NCBI GenBank assembly: GCA_036937835.1
Contig: CM072881.1
Coordinates: forward strand, 5,549,501-5,613,500
Origin: Pampus argenteus
Lineage: Eukaryota; Chordata; Actinopteri; Scombriformes; Stromateidae
DNA: 64,000 nucleotides
Direction of reading: 5' to 3'
In this document: in pieces, positions 36,601-49,280 of the stretch
Position numbering within the stretch: the stretch's first letter is position 1
Layout of the letters: the number at the start of each line of letters is the position of its first letter
Translations under genes and position numbers: made by a program
Notes under the pieces: generated by a model
Database searches by the model: none
What the model saw: the letters and a program-made list of their open reading frames with translations, nothing else
Told to the model about the DNA's origin: nothing

Positions 36601-37884
36601 CTCTTGTGCTTCTGGCATATTTAAATATTTTTCCTCTGCACAACCTTTTCTTTCGTCAGGCTGATTTCTTTGTGTTTTTTATTTTTAGTATTTTTTTATT
36701 TTTTTTTGCTTCAAAGGCAACATTGCTCCACAAACAAGACCAGGTCAAAACGTATAGTATATGGGTGAAAAAATACATTACACCAGATTTTTGGGTGCAG
36801 ACTATATGGTGCTGTTGACAGAGGGTTGAGTTAAGATTTTTTAATGTTTTATATATTATGTATAATATTGCCCGAAAAATAGTTTTAATGCAGTAACTGT
36901 CAGCTTATACAGTGTATTTCATGTATGTAGTTTGCATTCCTAATATTTGCTATATTTAAGTTAAACTGCACTGAAAAAAAAACCTTAAAACGGAATCTAC
37001 TCCTTCTCCTGCATTTAAAACACCAGAATCTATAAATATGCAAATATATATTTCATTTCAGAAGTGTAACTGCTGGACACGAGATGCCTCCTACTTCAAT
37101 GAAAAGTCCATTATGTGACCCCGAACACTGGAGGCTTCATGTTTCCACATCACACAGTCGATGAATGTAAAAACAACATTCGACTCTGCACATACGTCAT
37201 CGTGTTTTAACTTTAAATAGGAAAGCCATGACAACACTGAGACACTTCTGTCACTCAGAAAAACACATAATCCAACCAACAATAATGTTTCCTTTAAATA
37301 CATATATTTTGTAAAACAAATGAGTCGTGTATATAGTCCTATAATGAGCTATCAGCATCAATGGGAGGCCTGAAAATCACCCGGTCATCATTTCTGTTTC
37401 TATAAATCACTCCCTCCTTATAATTTGCAGCTCTCTGGAAAATTTCCATTTTTTCTTTTTTGGTTCCTGCCTTCCACCGCTTTCCCCCCGTTTGTCCTCT
37501 CATCTCTCTCGACTAAACACGTCTGTTTAAAGGGTCATTAAATGCTCATCAGCAGCAATCAGGTATCATTAATGTAAGATGTAACGCTGTTCTCGTCATC
37601 GCCTCCCGCTCTCACGCAGTTGCACCGTTTTATTGGCCCAAGCCACTCAGAATCTGTGAAACACAGTGGTTAACCGGGCAAACTATAAACCTGACCACAT
37701 AGTTGGTGCACAATTTAATAGGAACATTCTTGTGGATAAAGAAAAAGCAGAATTTTTCCCTAAAACATTAATGCTTAATGTTGCGTAGCTTATAAAGATA
37801 CCTTGTTACAGCAGATTTAAGGGTACCACTTATATAAGACACTGCTTATAAGTGATTCAATGGCACTGTCTCAACAGATCAATG
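33611..37884. other. Intergenic, no gene recognised
   Basis: No supported exon. Noted contents: a tandem GCCATGCTTA doublet near 34131-34148, a T13 run near 35074-35086, a duplicated GTAAAGTCGATCTGAAG word at 35660-35710, and (GATTTT)3 near 36465-36485. Unique-looking blocks at 34150-34210 and 37500-37650 have no assignable role. Confidence 0.5.
35660..35710. repeat. Short imperfect direct repeat
   Basis: AGTAAAGTCGATCTGAAG occurs twice, about 33 bp apart, with a related GTCGATAAAAGTCA between the copies. Confidence 0.8.
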
Positions 37885-37930
37885 TATACACTACAGTATA
37901 CGGCCAAAAGTATGAGGACAGCCCCCGTTC
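37885..37930 (+). repeat. Mariner-type terminal repeat-like fragment
   Basis: ACACTACAGTATACGGCCAAAAGTATGAGGACA closely resembles the CACTATATGGCCAAAAGTATGTGGACA end of a DNA transposon I recall from fish genomes. No partner inverted repeat was found within 2 kb, so only one end is called. Confidence 0.45.
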
Positions 37931-39217
37931 ATCACATCAATCATCACCTATTATTCTTCCTGCTACACCCAGACAATATAAAACACGAATACACATGCGT
38001 ATGTCTTCAGTTTACATGGAATCAGGTACAAGCGGTGCATGATCTGCAGGAAACATGTAACCATGAATTAGACGAGTCATTACATATTTATCTCTTCATT
38101 AAGGGGTCAACTGTTCATGATATTGTCCCATATTTTAAATCAGATATGCAAATCTTCAGTGTTTTTTTGTTTGTTTTTTTCATACACCACAAGGACATTT
38201 CATCATATAGACCACATGTGTGCTGCTCCAGTTTACTGAATGAAAATCTTATGTTGAATTATTTACCAATATGTGGAAGTGTAAAGCGTTTGAAGATTTT
38301 GAACATTGTGCACCATGGTCACAGTGGGGGGTGTGGGGGGAAACGCCTGTGGGATTAGACCAGCCTGGTGGTTGCAAATCAAAGCTGTTGTAAATTTGGT
38401 GAAACGTGGCCCTGATCTGATGCTCAGACTACAACAGAGACTCTGACTCTGACGGAGTCACAGTAGTGAAGAAACGTGTTTGCACTATTAAAAGCTGCAG
38501 ATCAATCTGTGTGCTCTAGTTTTTTTTTGTTTTATTCTCTGATGTTTGCTGCCCCTGATCATGAGATGCACCTGACTACCTACCTCTACCACAGTGAATC
38601 TCGTTAACACTCACAAATGAATCTCAAGCCATCAGACATTTTCACATTTTTTCCCCTCCTTATGTGCGCTCCCAGCTACAGCGGCTTTGTTCAATGCACC
38701 CGAGAGAATCCTCTCCCTGATGTCAGAGCCGTTATTGTGGATAATAGTGTACTTGCAACGTGGCCTTTATGGTTTAGTGCGGGCTGTTATGGTTTTGGAA
38801 GGAGATGCACATGGGTGTAACATTCAGGCGTCAACACACACGCCAAATTGTCCAAAGTCCAAATGATAAGTGCTAATATAAAAAAACATTGCATTAGATA
38901 ATATTTGTAGGGGTTTCATATGCAATTAGCACCCAAGTAGAAAGAAATTAACATGTCTTCAAGTAGAAAATAGGATTTATTTTCTCTCAGAAACACACCA
39001 ATTTACTGAAGCACTGGGGGGAAGCAGCTGGATGGTGTCTTCATTCTCTGGGAGTCACTATCATGCAAACAACGTGCTCTGTGCTTATGTGCATGAAGTG
39101 TGTGTGTGGTCCAGGTATTCTTCACGTCGTGGGGATGTAAAAGCTGTTTCATCATGTTGTGGGGACAAAATACAAGTCAGTGTAAAGTCCTCTTAAGAGA
39201 TAGAAACCCAACAGGTG

Positions 39218-39255
39218 TGTGTATGTATGTGTGTGTGTGTGTGCGTGTGTGTGTT
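39218..39255. repeat. Interrupted (GT)n microsatellite
   Basis: GTGTGTGTATGTATGTGTGTG... with TA and GC interruptions. Confidence 0.9.
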
Positions 39256-40080
39256 TGCGTGTCTCCTGGAAGGTCCACCTTACAACACGGTGCCATCTGG
39301 CTCTGAAGGGAAAGAACAGAAAGCAGTGAGGAGAAGAAAGACAATAAGCAGTCAGTAAAAACAACCAACAACCAGTCAGATACTAACAGTAAGCAGATGG
39401 GGAGAAAACGACTTGGCAGTGCAGCAACTTAAACTCAGGCGTTTCAGCTAATTTCATTATGCAAAATTTCAGAACTCTACCAAAGAAAGAGAGGGAAAAA
39501 AAAGGCAAAGCGGAGGTAGAAATTATACGTCACACCTCAAGCGTAACCAAAGAGATTTCTTCGCTCGGCTACAAAAGAGCACATATTGAAATTGAAAGCT
39601 GCCAACTCCTCGATGAACAAAAAACAATAAAGCTGCCAGTAACTGTGTATAGAAATGCCAGTTATTATTTTCCTGTACAGTGGTGGAGGTAAATACCATC
39701 CCTCATTTGTCCAAACAGCATTTGTGGTACTCTGTACAGCTAAAGGGACACTCGAAATACACACACACACACACAATCTTTCTCTCACAAAGTAAATTAG
39801 AAACTAGAAGTATTGTTATGAACTGTATATTATGGGGGGGTCTAACATTAGCTGTTGGCACAGTTCAGATACATATTGTTATTTCTGTCTTCATTAATCT
39901 TCTATAAATGTGTTACACACTTTATTTTAGCATTTACTGTTCTATCATAATTGCCTATTAGAAGTTGAATAAATTATGCTTCATATAAATATTGTTTCAG
40001 AAGGGGGAAGAAACAAGCAGCATATCTATACTCTGTTTTTTGTTCCTTATTCTATGTATTCATGAAAACCTTCCTCTTCC

Positions 40081-40190
40081 TCTCCTCTCCTCTCCTCTCC
40101 TCTCCTCTCCTCTCCTCTCCTCTCCTCTCCTCTCCTCTCCTCTCCTCTCCTCTCCTCTCCTCTCCTCTCCTCTCCTCTCCTCTCCTCTCC
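40081..40190. repeat. (TCTCC)22 pentanucleotide array
   Basis: Exactly 22 uninterrupted copies of TCTCC (110 bp); the complementary strand is (GGAGA)22. It is a pure polypyrimidine/polypurine tract. The Ser/Leu/Pro-rich frames across it are translation artefacts. Confidence 0.99.
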
Positions 40191-41714
40191 TCTTCCTTGA
40201 GACAATACACCTCAGCGATTACACCACCAGCACCAGAAAAGGTCTCAGATTAACAGAGATAGATAAACGCTGTCTCTATTGACCCGCCCAGCTTTACTTT
40301 TCAGTCTTTGTCACGCCCACTACTGCCAACTGTCACTCTGCTGTTCTCAGTAGGGGGTGTTGTAATAGTGGTAGTTCAACCTGTGAGCCATTCATGTAGC
40401 TGGAACGTCAATGTAACGTCATTCAAACAGCAACTTGTTTGTTAGTCATTTGGATTTTTCACATTTTTCATTATAATACAGCAGATGTCATGTATTCAGT
40501 GATTCACAGTACAGTCAACAGGCCGTAAATAGTTTTCTTTATTAAATCATTCATTGACACAGTTTGAGTGATGAGCGAGGCTTTGACTGTATACATTGTG
40601 AAGTTTGGCATCAGACATCTGACATATGCCGACTGTCTGGCATATTCTGCTGGCAGACAGCAGGAGTTATCAGTCCTACCCCGTACTGGGACACGACAAA
40701 ACCAGGTCAATTCTCACCTCCTGCAAGAAACTACAGTCTGGACAGGATGTATTAGTTCAAATACTGCTTCGAGCTGTCATTCATCAATGGGATTCAATGT
40801 TATGTTGTCTTTTCCACAAAAATGTTACGTTAACTAGATAAAACTAGATGCTGCTTCTGGAGCTTTTCTCACTGGACTAAAGCTTTTCTATCAGCCTAAT
40901 GATGATCTGGAAATGTGTCCAAAATATTGGACATTAGCGCTCTTATTTTCACATTCATACATGAGGCTTAAGATTTCCAAACACTATTTAAACCTTCATT
41001 AACTGCCACTTCCCGCCTGTGACAAGCAGCTTGACTGCATCATATTGGAGCGGACCCAGAGTGGCCAATCAGCTGAGCCATATTAACATTTTCACCTTGA
41101 CATAATAAAAAAAACACAGCATAGCACAGTGGCTTCCAGCAGTGAATAGAAGATAATAGCATGTCCTACATTATTAGACTCTATCTGCCATCCTGATGAT
41201 TATTCCATCAGTGTCCAAAACCCCAACAATGTCTTTTTCTGTAGCCATAAGATGCTCTTGTGATCTAGCGCTCCATAATCTATTCTTGATGAATTTTAAA
41301 GTTTTAAAATTGCATATGAAAGCGTCACGTTAATGGAGAGGATGTTAATGTTATCTCTGCAGCTCGACATTCACAAGTTTTGAATAAATGTGTTAACTTA
41401 AAACATTTTTTCAGCATCAGTCTCATTTCTTTTTCCTTCTCTCTGACCTTTTCCCCTCCACCTTTTCCCTTTTTGGGATCTTTTGTATAGGCCCTTTTTA
41501 GCTTGAGTTGATTATTCCCCTCTTGACCGCTGACATTCACATGGATTGACGCATACACTTGAAGGGGAACTATAGCACTATATTGTTTTTAAGCAGGTAG
41601 GGCCCTTCAATCATGCCAGATACCACCACAGGTGAGACAATATGACTCTCAGCTCTCAGTATCCAAGCTGCCCATTCTTCTCCTTACATTTTAGATGTAT
41701 GTGACCCCCAATCA

Positions 41715-41945
41715 CACAGGCTATTCCAATAGTACAGGCTGGATTGTGTTAAAGCACTGGAGATTCTCACAGTGATGCCTGTTTTGTCCAGGTGAGAAAG
41801 GGCTTGATGAGGCAGGTAGATGATGGCACTGTTGACTCAAACCTGCAAACTGTAGCGCGTCCAGAGAGATGCTTAGCTGAGGTCTGAGATGGGCCAACAC
41901 CAGCCACTCCATGGCTTTCAATACGTTTTATTACTTAGCCAAGAT
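41715..41945 (-). pseudogene. LINE reverse-transcriptase relic
   Basis: Minus-strand blocks, in order with two frameshifts, are EWLVLAHLRPQLSISLDALQ, AIIYLPHQALSHLDKTGITV and FNTIQPVLL. These match the RT-domain 1-3 region of fish non-LTR retrotransposons (MKTMERLVLAHLRP... DPLQFAY... FFDFSSAFNTI), in which the FDFSSAFNTI Asp is the first catalytic acid. Here the FFDFSS portion has been lost to a small deletion. Only this approximately 230-bp stretch survives. Confidence 0.8.
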
Positions 41946-43784
41946 CCTACATTTACCACACATTTAACCTGACTAAGTGGTTAAATGTATGCTGAGATCA
42001 AACTAGACTGAGAACTGACTGCTGATTATGTGGAACGTTCCAAAGCGACATGGTTTATGGTGGGGTAGAAGTGAGTAAGAGTAGTGTTTTAATGTTTTCA
42101 CGGTGTATTCAAGTTCATTTTTACTGCATTTATTAAAAATATACATACAAACCAGCATTTCACCCAAAGGCTGCGGCCCAAGTTAAAACCGACAGAAATG
42201 TGTTGACAATGTGCCACCTTGACATTTCTTACTTCCACAACCTGACAGGCTCAATCTGTCAACTTTATAGAAACAGAAATTAAAAATATTAAAATCGGAA
42301 GAAGCAGAGATTTGCCATGAGATGAATGACTTTTCTTTTTTACTTTGGAGGAACATTTAGCTGTTGACCCTCCGGTGACAGATAGATGGAGTGCTGATAC
42401 TCCAACAAAAGCCAACCAGTTGAATAGGCCATTGATGATATCAGCTGTGATCATTTGGACAATAGCTGCTCCTGCAAATGAGGTGAAACACTTCAGGTAT
42501 CACTGTGCTACCTGATTGTGGCCATTCAGTGGATGTATAGGCTATTCATCCTGGGCACTATATTTTGTGCCTCACAGTTGAGAGATACACATTGTCAGTG
42601 TATCGCATTCACTGTGTTTACCTCCATTCAGTCACCAGAAAACTACCCCAGACTGATACCATATAACCACACACACTTCTACACACACTTCTACACACAT
42701 CAGACACATCTGACCATGTACAAGGTGAGATATTATTGCTGCATCAGTCCAATATAATCATTTTAATGGCGTTACCAAATCCATTTTTTATTTTTAATTA
42801 TTTTATTTCCTTTTTTTTTGTTTTTACCTGATGAATACAACTACAGCATTTTCTGCTCTGGTTGGACATGAAGATCTAAAACACGTTTTTTTTTTTTTTT
42901 AATAATCCGAACAAACACGATAGCACTGAAAATATTGGTGTATGATGAGTTATTTGGCTCTGTGACGCTGTGCACTGATTTTTCTTTTCCTTATATCTTT
43001 TTAGTGTGAATTCAATCACACGTCGAGGCTACTGTACATGTCAAAGCCTGAGAGAAAAGACCACATCCGATCAATTCCTCCAAAAAAACATAGAGATCAA
43101 GCTTCTGAAATGTCACAAGTCTCTACTCGTGTCCATCAATTTGTGCAGAAAAGATGAACCATAAAGTACTCTAGGGGCTCTCTGGGTCCCTGCAAGCAGA
43201 TCATATTAGATGTGTAGCAAACCTTGACAGCAGCAGCCGCTGTGTGTTATTATTTTCTGAAGTGTGTGTGTCATGAGAGAGATGAGCAAAAAAATTGTAC
43301 GAGAGCATATTTTTGCATATGTGGTAGACCTGGTTGTATTATATTGGCTGGCTCGGTGTTGCTTGTGTTAATAATGTGCTGGCTTTTTGGATGCAACAAA
43401 GAGTAGTCTAATAAGGTCACCCTGATCAAAAGCAGAGGCTAAATGAGCTCTGGTGCATCTACTTCCAATGAGGTTCACGTGTATTGACATTCATAATGGA
43501 CTGTTTCAGGAACAGTGCGTGGGTTCAGTTTTTTTTTTTTAAAGAAGCTAATTATACCACCTGTTATTCTTTTTCATCCCCTACATGGACTCTTATGTAT
43601 ACTCACAGCCCTGATCCCTCATTCATTCCTCAGCTGCTGTGTTAAAATAAATGAACCTGCCCAGGGAAAAGTTAAAAAGGCTCCATAAACAAGCCTCACA
43701 ATCTACATACATAAACAGCCTCCACAACGTCCTCATGCCAGACCTCAGAGGCATTATTATTATCAAATCAAATCAAATTTTAGG
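41946..43784. other. Intergenic, no gene recognised
   Basis: No coding signal. It has a small CACACTTCTACA tandem repeat near 42670-42700, a T14 run near 42887-42901, and otherwise plain AT-rich sequence. Confidence 0.5.
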
Positions 43785-43848
43785 GAGTGACACCCTCTGT
43801 CCTTAGACCCTCGATCCGAGTGAGGAAAAACTTGCCCACCAAAAAACC
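43785..43848. repeat. Fragment of a recurrent fish sequence abutting the tetranucleotide array
   Basis: CTTAGACCCTCGATCCGAGT plus GAGGAAAAACTTGCCCACC is a word string I have seen repeatedly in teleost intergenic DNA; the family is not named. It runs directly into the GATG array with no intervening unique DNA. Confidence 0.4.
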
Positions 43849-44118
<270 letters not shown>

Positions 44119-45073
44119 AAGAACGTCATCAGCACAGTGTGCAGCTGCATTTAGTTAAAGAGCTTTGTTTTCCTCTTTTAGTTTATAATCTATCAGCTCA
44201 TAAAGCCACTGTAGCAGACAGTTAGCTGCTCAGTCAAACTGCTCTGAGCTCTTAGTTAAGACAGCTCCTTTCAGCTAAATCAAGCAATGTGTAACACAAT
44301 GTTCCGTCCTCAGCTTCTTGTGGAGTTTTACTGCAGCGCGTGGTCGAAATAAATCCAATAACGGAGTTTGAAGTTTTTCTGGATAGTTTTTTTTTTATGT
44401 CATTGAAGAGATAATGCTTTTGTTTCAGTACAGACTAAAAGAAAATTTAGAGCAAGTTCTATTAATTGATGCATTAATATTTCATACGGTTCTAAGATTA
44501 TGGATTAACAACTGTGCCTTGTAAAAAAAATAAATAAAATAAAATAAATAAAAAATGATGACAGGTTAATTTCTTGCCTTAAGTGTTTCTGTGACAGATG
44601 AAAGTCAAAGTTTGTGATTGATGGGGACATTATTGGTTATTTTGACTGTATATTTGGCAAAATCTCTATGATGGATGTTCTCCTGTGTTCTTTTAAGAAG
44701 TGCATTTGGTCAAAATGTCCTCAGCTGGCCTCGCAGGACAGAACGTGCCCGCAGTTATTCTGAGGTGTTAATGCAAGATCTTGAAAGTGAGTGAAGAGAG
44801 TCAGAGAGAAGGACAGAGAAAGAAAGATTTATTGAGGCCAAGCCTCTGTGTCTAGCTGCCCGGCTTCAAAGTCACGCATGGTGTAATCCAGCACACACTA
44901 TCGCTATTGGCCTGATGCTTATGTCTATTTATTTGTTTCATGTCCAAAAAAAAAAAAAGATCATGACTTATTTTGACTTTACGTATTCCACCTTTTATTC
45001 CAGACACTAAATCAATAGTTTTTGCTTAAAACTCGTTTTCCAAAGTATTGAGGAAATCTTCAAAAGGTTTCAC

Positions 45074-45101
<28 letters not shown>
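45074..45101. repeat. A28 homopolymer
   Basis: Uninterrupted poly(A). No target-site duplication or recognisable retrosequence lies immediately 5', so it is not called a retroposon tail. Confidence 0.95.
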
Positions 45102-45104
<3 letters not shown>

Positions 45105-45239
45105 AACCAGTGCATCTGACCACAATCTGATATTATGTGGATTTGTCACATTTTCCACACTCTTTTATATATCTTAGGATCCATATATCATATTGTTACA
45201 AATCGCATACCAAATGAAAGAACAAAGTCTCGGGCATGT

Positions 45240-45760
45240 ATTTTGTTTTCATTTCATTTTCATATCTTTTTTTTTCAGCACAGATTTGTGCACCTGCTTT
45301 CATCTTTTACTCTTCAGCTGACATTTCAACTGCATTCAGTGGTTACAAACCAATTACTTTTACTTCTTACAATCCAGCAGCTTTCACCTCTTATCATTTC
45401 ACATTTCAACGTGCTTCTCAGTTTGAACTCGACCTCGAGTTTGACCCTTTCGGTCTCAGGTCTTCACCTTTTGAACAACAAAGGCAAATTCTTCAGACCT
45501 TCTACGTCCAACAACTTTGTCCTTTCATACAAAATTTACTCCAACTGCATTTAGAGGTTACTACTTTCAGTTTCTTCACAAATTTCTTCCAGGACTTCCA
45601 CCTCAACTGACAATTGATAACACTTCAACTCCTTTCAGTGTTTTGACGTGAACTGACGCTTCAGTTTCACTCATTGTTTACACTTGCGGGAATTGACACT
45701 TCAGCTTCGTTCAGTGTTGAAACCAAAACCTTCATTTTCATTTTTAAATCCTTTTGCGTG
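45240..45760. repeat. Degenerate CTTCAG/TTTCA-rich pyrimidine domain
   Basis: About 500 bp with strong strand asymmetry: the plus strand is rich in T and C and poor in G. Words such as CTTCAG, TTTCAAC, ACTTTCAG and TTCAGTG recur every 15-40 bp (for example GACACTTCAGCTTCGTTCAG and TTCAGTTTCACTCATTG). It looks like a worn-down tandem repeat. Absence of stops in two frames follows from composition. Confidence 0.5.
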
Positions 45761-47856
45761 TATTTATGTAGAATCCCACTTCAATTCAGCTTCATCTGTT
45801 TTACTATTCTGACTATTTTAAATGTTTTAACTGCAAACTTTCAGCAGCAGACACACGTACGTTTTCCTCAGATAATGTAGTCAACCTCGGGGAGAAAGAG
45901 CAGGGCCTGCGCTCTGTCTGGATAAAATCTAGTCAACACTGGACTGTAGTCAAAACAAACCTGATTCCAATAACTGTCACTTCGGCTAAGCGTGATGAAG
46001 TTGTTTGTGCTCTTTGCCATAATTTACCCACAGATGTTCCAGTCAAGGAACACATGAATAAATAGTTGAAAATGAGTTCAGAATGACTTTGCCTCCAGGT
46101 ATTTTTTCTTTGCTAGGTTTTCTAAGCATGAAAAGTTGCTGGCTAACGGATGTCAACATATGTCTCCTAAGAGCTTTGTTTTGGGGGACGTTACTTTACT
46201 ATATTTTCATGGGGTTTCATTGCAGTTATTTCCTGCACAAAAGGACTAAACTTGAGTTATCTACTCCAAACATGCTTGATTTTTTTTACTTAAAATCAGG
46301 AGCTCTATCTAGATGCCTCGACGGCAAAGTAAAGTCCGTCAAACGGAGGCAGGGTTTCTGGCCAAACGAACCAGGCTAAATGAGGAGGCTCAGGATACAC
46401 TGAATGAAAGGTACTTGATGGACCCTCATTACAGTGCAATGAGCTTCACATTGATCCAGAGAGAGCATTATTGCTCCAGGAAATGAACACCAATTCAGAT
46501 AAAAATTGCCATGAATTGGAGATGAATGATAGTTCCCATTTTGTAAGAACAAAAGAGAGAAAAAGTGGACAAAATGACAGATCCTAATATATTTGATGAT
46601 ATATTTCCTGGTCATTTCCTTGAGTGCTTTCATCAGGATGCTTTTTGCTTTCACCGATGCACACACGCAAAACTCATCACGTACGAGGGTACAAAGGATC
46701 AGAAAAGTCTCACATTGAGTCAAAAACAACATCACCTTGTCGTCCTTTGTTGTTTTTTGGCTCGTTTTAAGAACGCACGCAGCAGTACGGATTAAAGCCA
46801 GCGCTGTGTGGGTGTCGGGAGGAAACCAGGGAGAGACTGCGGTGAAAACTTCACAAAGTGCAAAGATAAAAGTGAGGAGTCTGAAGAGCTACGTACTTGA
46901 CCCCAATTTACTTCCTGTCACTCTTCACAAGTGGGAAATAGAAAAGGAGGAAGCTGTTTTTGTTTTGAGCAATGGAAGTGAGCCATTACTTTGCACTCAG
47001 TGTATCACATACTAACACATACTAAAAAAACAAAAAAAAAACCCAACAAAGCATGTACATAACATGTAATTACACCTCATGGGGTTTAGTGCTGTTTGTT
47101 GTTACTGTGAAATATAAAAAGCCTGATATGAAAGTATTTATTTTGAAACTAAGGAAATGGAAAACAAGACAAGACAAGACTTTCACCCCCCCCCATTACA
47201 TCAGACATTACAAATAAGTGGCTGCAGCGCACCGATGTGATCACTCCCTCTAACATTCACTGCTTAGTCCCCACAGGTCCCTGCTTACAACCCAAACCCA
47301 GTTTGACACCAGCTGCGGGACTATAAATATTCTGTTTGATGGCAAAAAAACTGATATTCTTCAAATAGAGAAATGAGAGAGGTTGGATGAGAGACAGAAT
47401 TCTTTGAGTAAACACATCTTGAAAACTTTGGAGCAGATACGTTGCAGTTAAACCAGCAGAGCTTTAAGCTGAACTTGTACCTGTATGCCCTGATTCCATA
47501 CTGCACAACACTCTGTATCATAGACTGGAAAGAAAAACAGCAACAGGATCTGTTTGTTTGCCCCAAATGACCTTAGTCTCCTATATAATCTATATATATA
47601 TATATACACACCACCAACTTGTTTTGATGTTTTTTATGATATAAAAAACAAAACAAAAAACAACACTTAAAATATTCAGTCTCAACCTGACGATCTCATA
47701 TCCCATCTTATTAAAATGAACACAATTAAATAATGCAGATGCTTCACTCTTTACATGTCAGACTTGCTCTTAAAGCAGCCAATCAGCTGCCGGAGCTGAA
47801 AGCTGCTCCACCAACACTTGTCAACACTGTCCCCACAAACACCTATTTACATAAAT

Positions 47857-47878
47857 ACACACACACACACACACACAC
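47857..47878. repeat. (AC)11 microsatellite
   Basis: Perfect AC array. Confidence 0.95.
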
Positions 47879-49070
47879 GTATATGCAGAATAAGGGTGTT
47901 CACTTAACTATGCTGTTGAGTGTAATCTGGTCTATCTCTGACTAATAATAATAATATGGCTCTGTCATAGCTGCAGACTTATATCACACACACACACACA
48001 ATGCCAAACTATCTGCTGCTTATTCAGGTAACTTGAACCGAGCTGCCAGGTGACTTCACATCCTAATTTGCATATCAATTTGCGACAGCTCCTGCTGTTA
48101 GCAGAGGGTGGGAGCTATACTGATCCTGGGAACATCAGACATCTGGACTGATTTCTCACTAAATGTTTAGACTTCCAGTGGACCAAAATAGTCGCTATAA
48201 GTAAATAATAATAAATAAAAAAAAGTTAAAGTTTCTGTTCTATTACTGGAATAAAACTGTACGAAACTCCAAAAACAACCGTCAGAACTGATTGGCTCGT
48301 GGAAATAAGTGACAGTGACTGAGCCCTGCCCACTTCAAACCAATAAGCAAAGCACAAATGTAGAAAGATGAAAACGACAACCTTGCTGCAACTTTTGCAG
48401 AAATGTTTGTGTTTAGAATAAAATGTTGCCATTGTACGTTTCTGCAAACCACGGATATGTTGGATATCTACCTCTCACTTCTGAAGCTTCACCTCTCGTG
48501 GTCAGACTTTAAAGCCCGAGATATTTCATCATATCAAACTCAGCATATCTTCTGTAAGCAGAATTAGTCTACTGGTGCGTCAGAATGTAAATACGGCGGT
48601 TCAGTCTGGTGCCGCTGCTATCTGCTCACGCCGCCACCAGCCGTATGTCGTCCAAAAGAGTCCAATAGTCCTTTCCCTCTAACCTTGGTTACCCCAGCAA
48701 CGCTGCTTAGTGTCTATCTGACCAGCTTCTGTTATCTCCAACCACCCCACACAGCAGCTCCGTGTCTGGAATAGAGGAGAGTGTCTTCTCTGGTTGTTAT
48801 TCGCCCAAAACTTATGCCTGGCCCAGTGTGACTAAATTAACACTACTAGCTAACTATCCATCATCATCATCATCATATAGATGTCAGCTGAATTACATCA
48901 CCTTCCCAGTGATATCATGCTAACTGTAGAAATGTTGATATGATTGCAGTGTACTGTCATTATGTAAATGACAAACTTTTTAGCCTCTTTTAGCTCATTG
49001 TTTTGGGTTTCATGGCTGCAACTTTACTGCTTTCATCAGCCTCTTTATCCAACTGCAGTAGACAGTCAGT

Positions 49071-49104
49071 AAACAAACAAACAAACAAACAAACAAACAA
49101 ACAA
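49071..49104. repeat. (AAAC)8 microsatellite
   Basis: Tetranucleotide array AAAC/ACAA, located at the start of the family B repeat copy. Confidence 0.95.
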
Positions 49105-49280
49105 AATAAAAACATATAAACCCACTATACACTTACTGCCCAAGCACCAAAATGTTGGACAGACAAAGTTGCTGGTGAACATAGTGGAGCATTTAGCAGC
49201 TAAAGAGACAGATATTTCCGTCAGGAGTTGGTTGAGATGGAGCCAGAGCTATTAAAAGAGCTGACTGTTGAGTGGCCAGA
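49105..49280 (-). repeat. Dispersed teleost repeat (family B), reverse copy
   Basis: Contains GACAAAGTTGCTGGTGAACA, TAGTGGAGCATTTAGCAGCT, AAAGAGACAGATATTTCCG and TCAGGAGTTGGTTGAGA, which read in reverse complement as the same block series as 30120-30530. The overlapping frame at 49228-49437 is therefore repeat-derived. Confidence 0.6.

Larger units (their letters stand above)
37931..41714. other. Intergenic, no gene recognised
   Basis: No coding signal. It contains GT-rich DNA at 39218-39255, an (AC)8 tract near 39760-39775, and the (TCTCC)22 array. Several overlapping frames at 40504-40841 share no recognisable domain. Confidence 0.5.

Noticed and set aside
45135..45610. 139- and 124-codon frames on the plus strand
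   Set aside because: They lie in a G-poor pyrimidine-rich domain where stops are rare by composition. The hydrophobic/Ser content is what such DNA always encodes.
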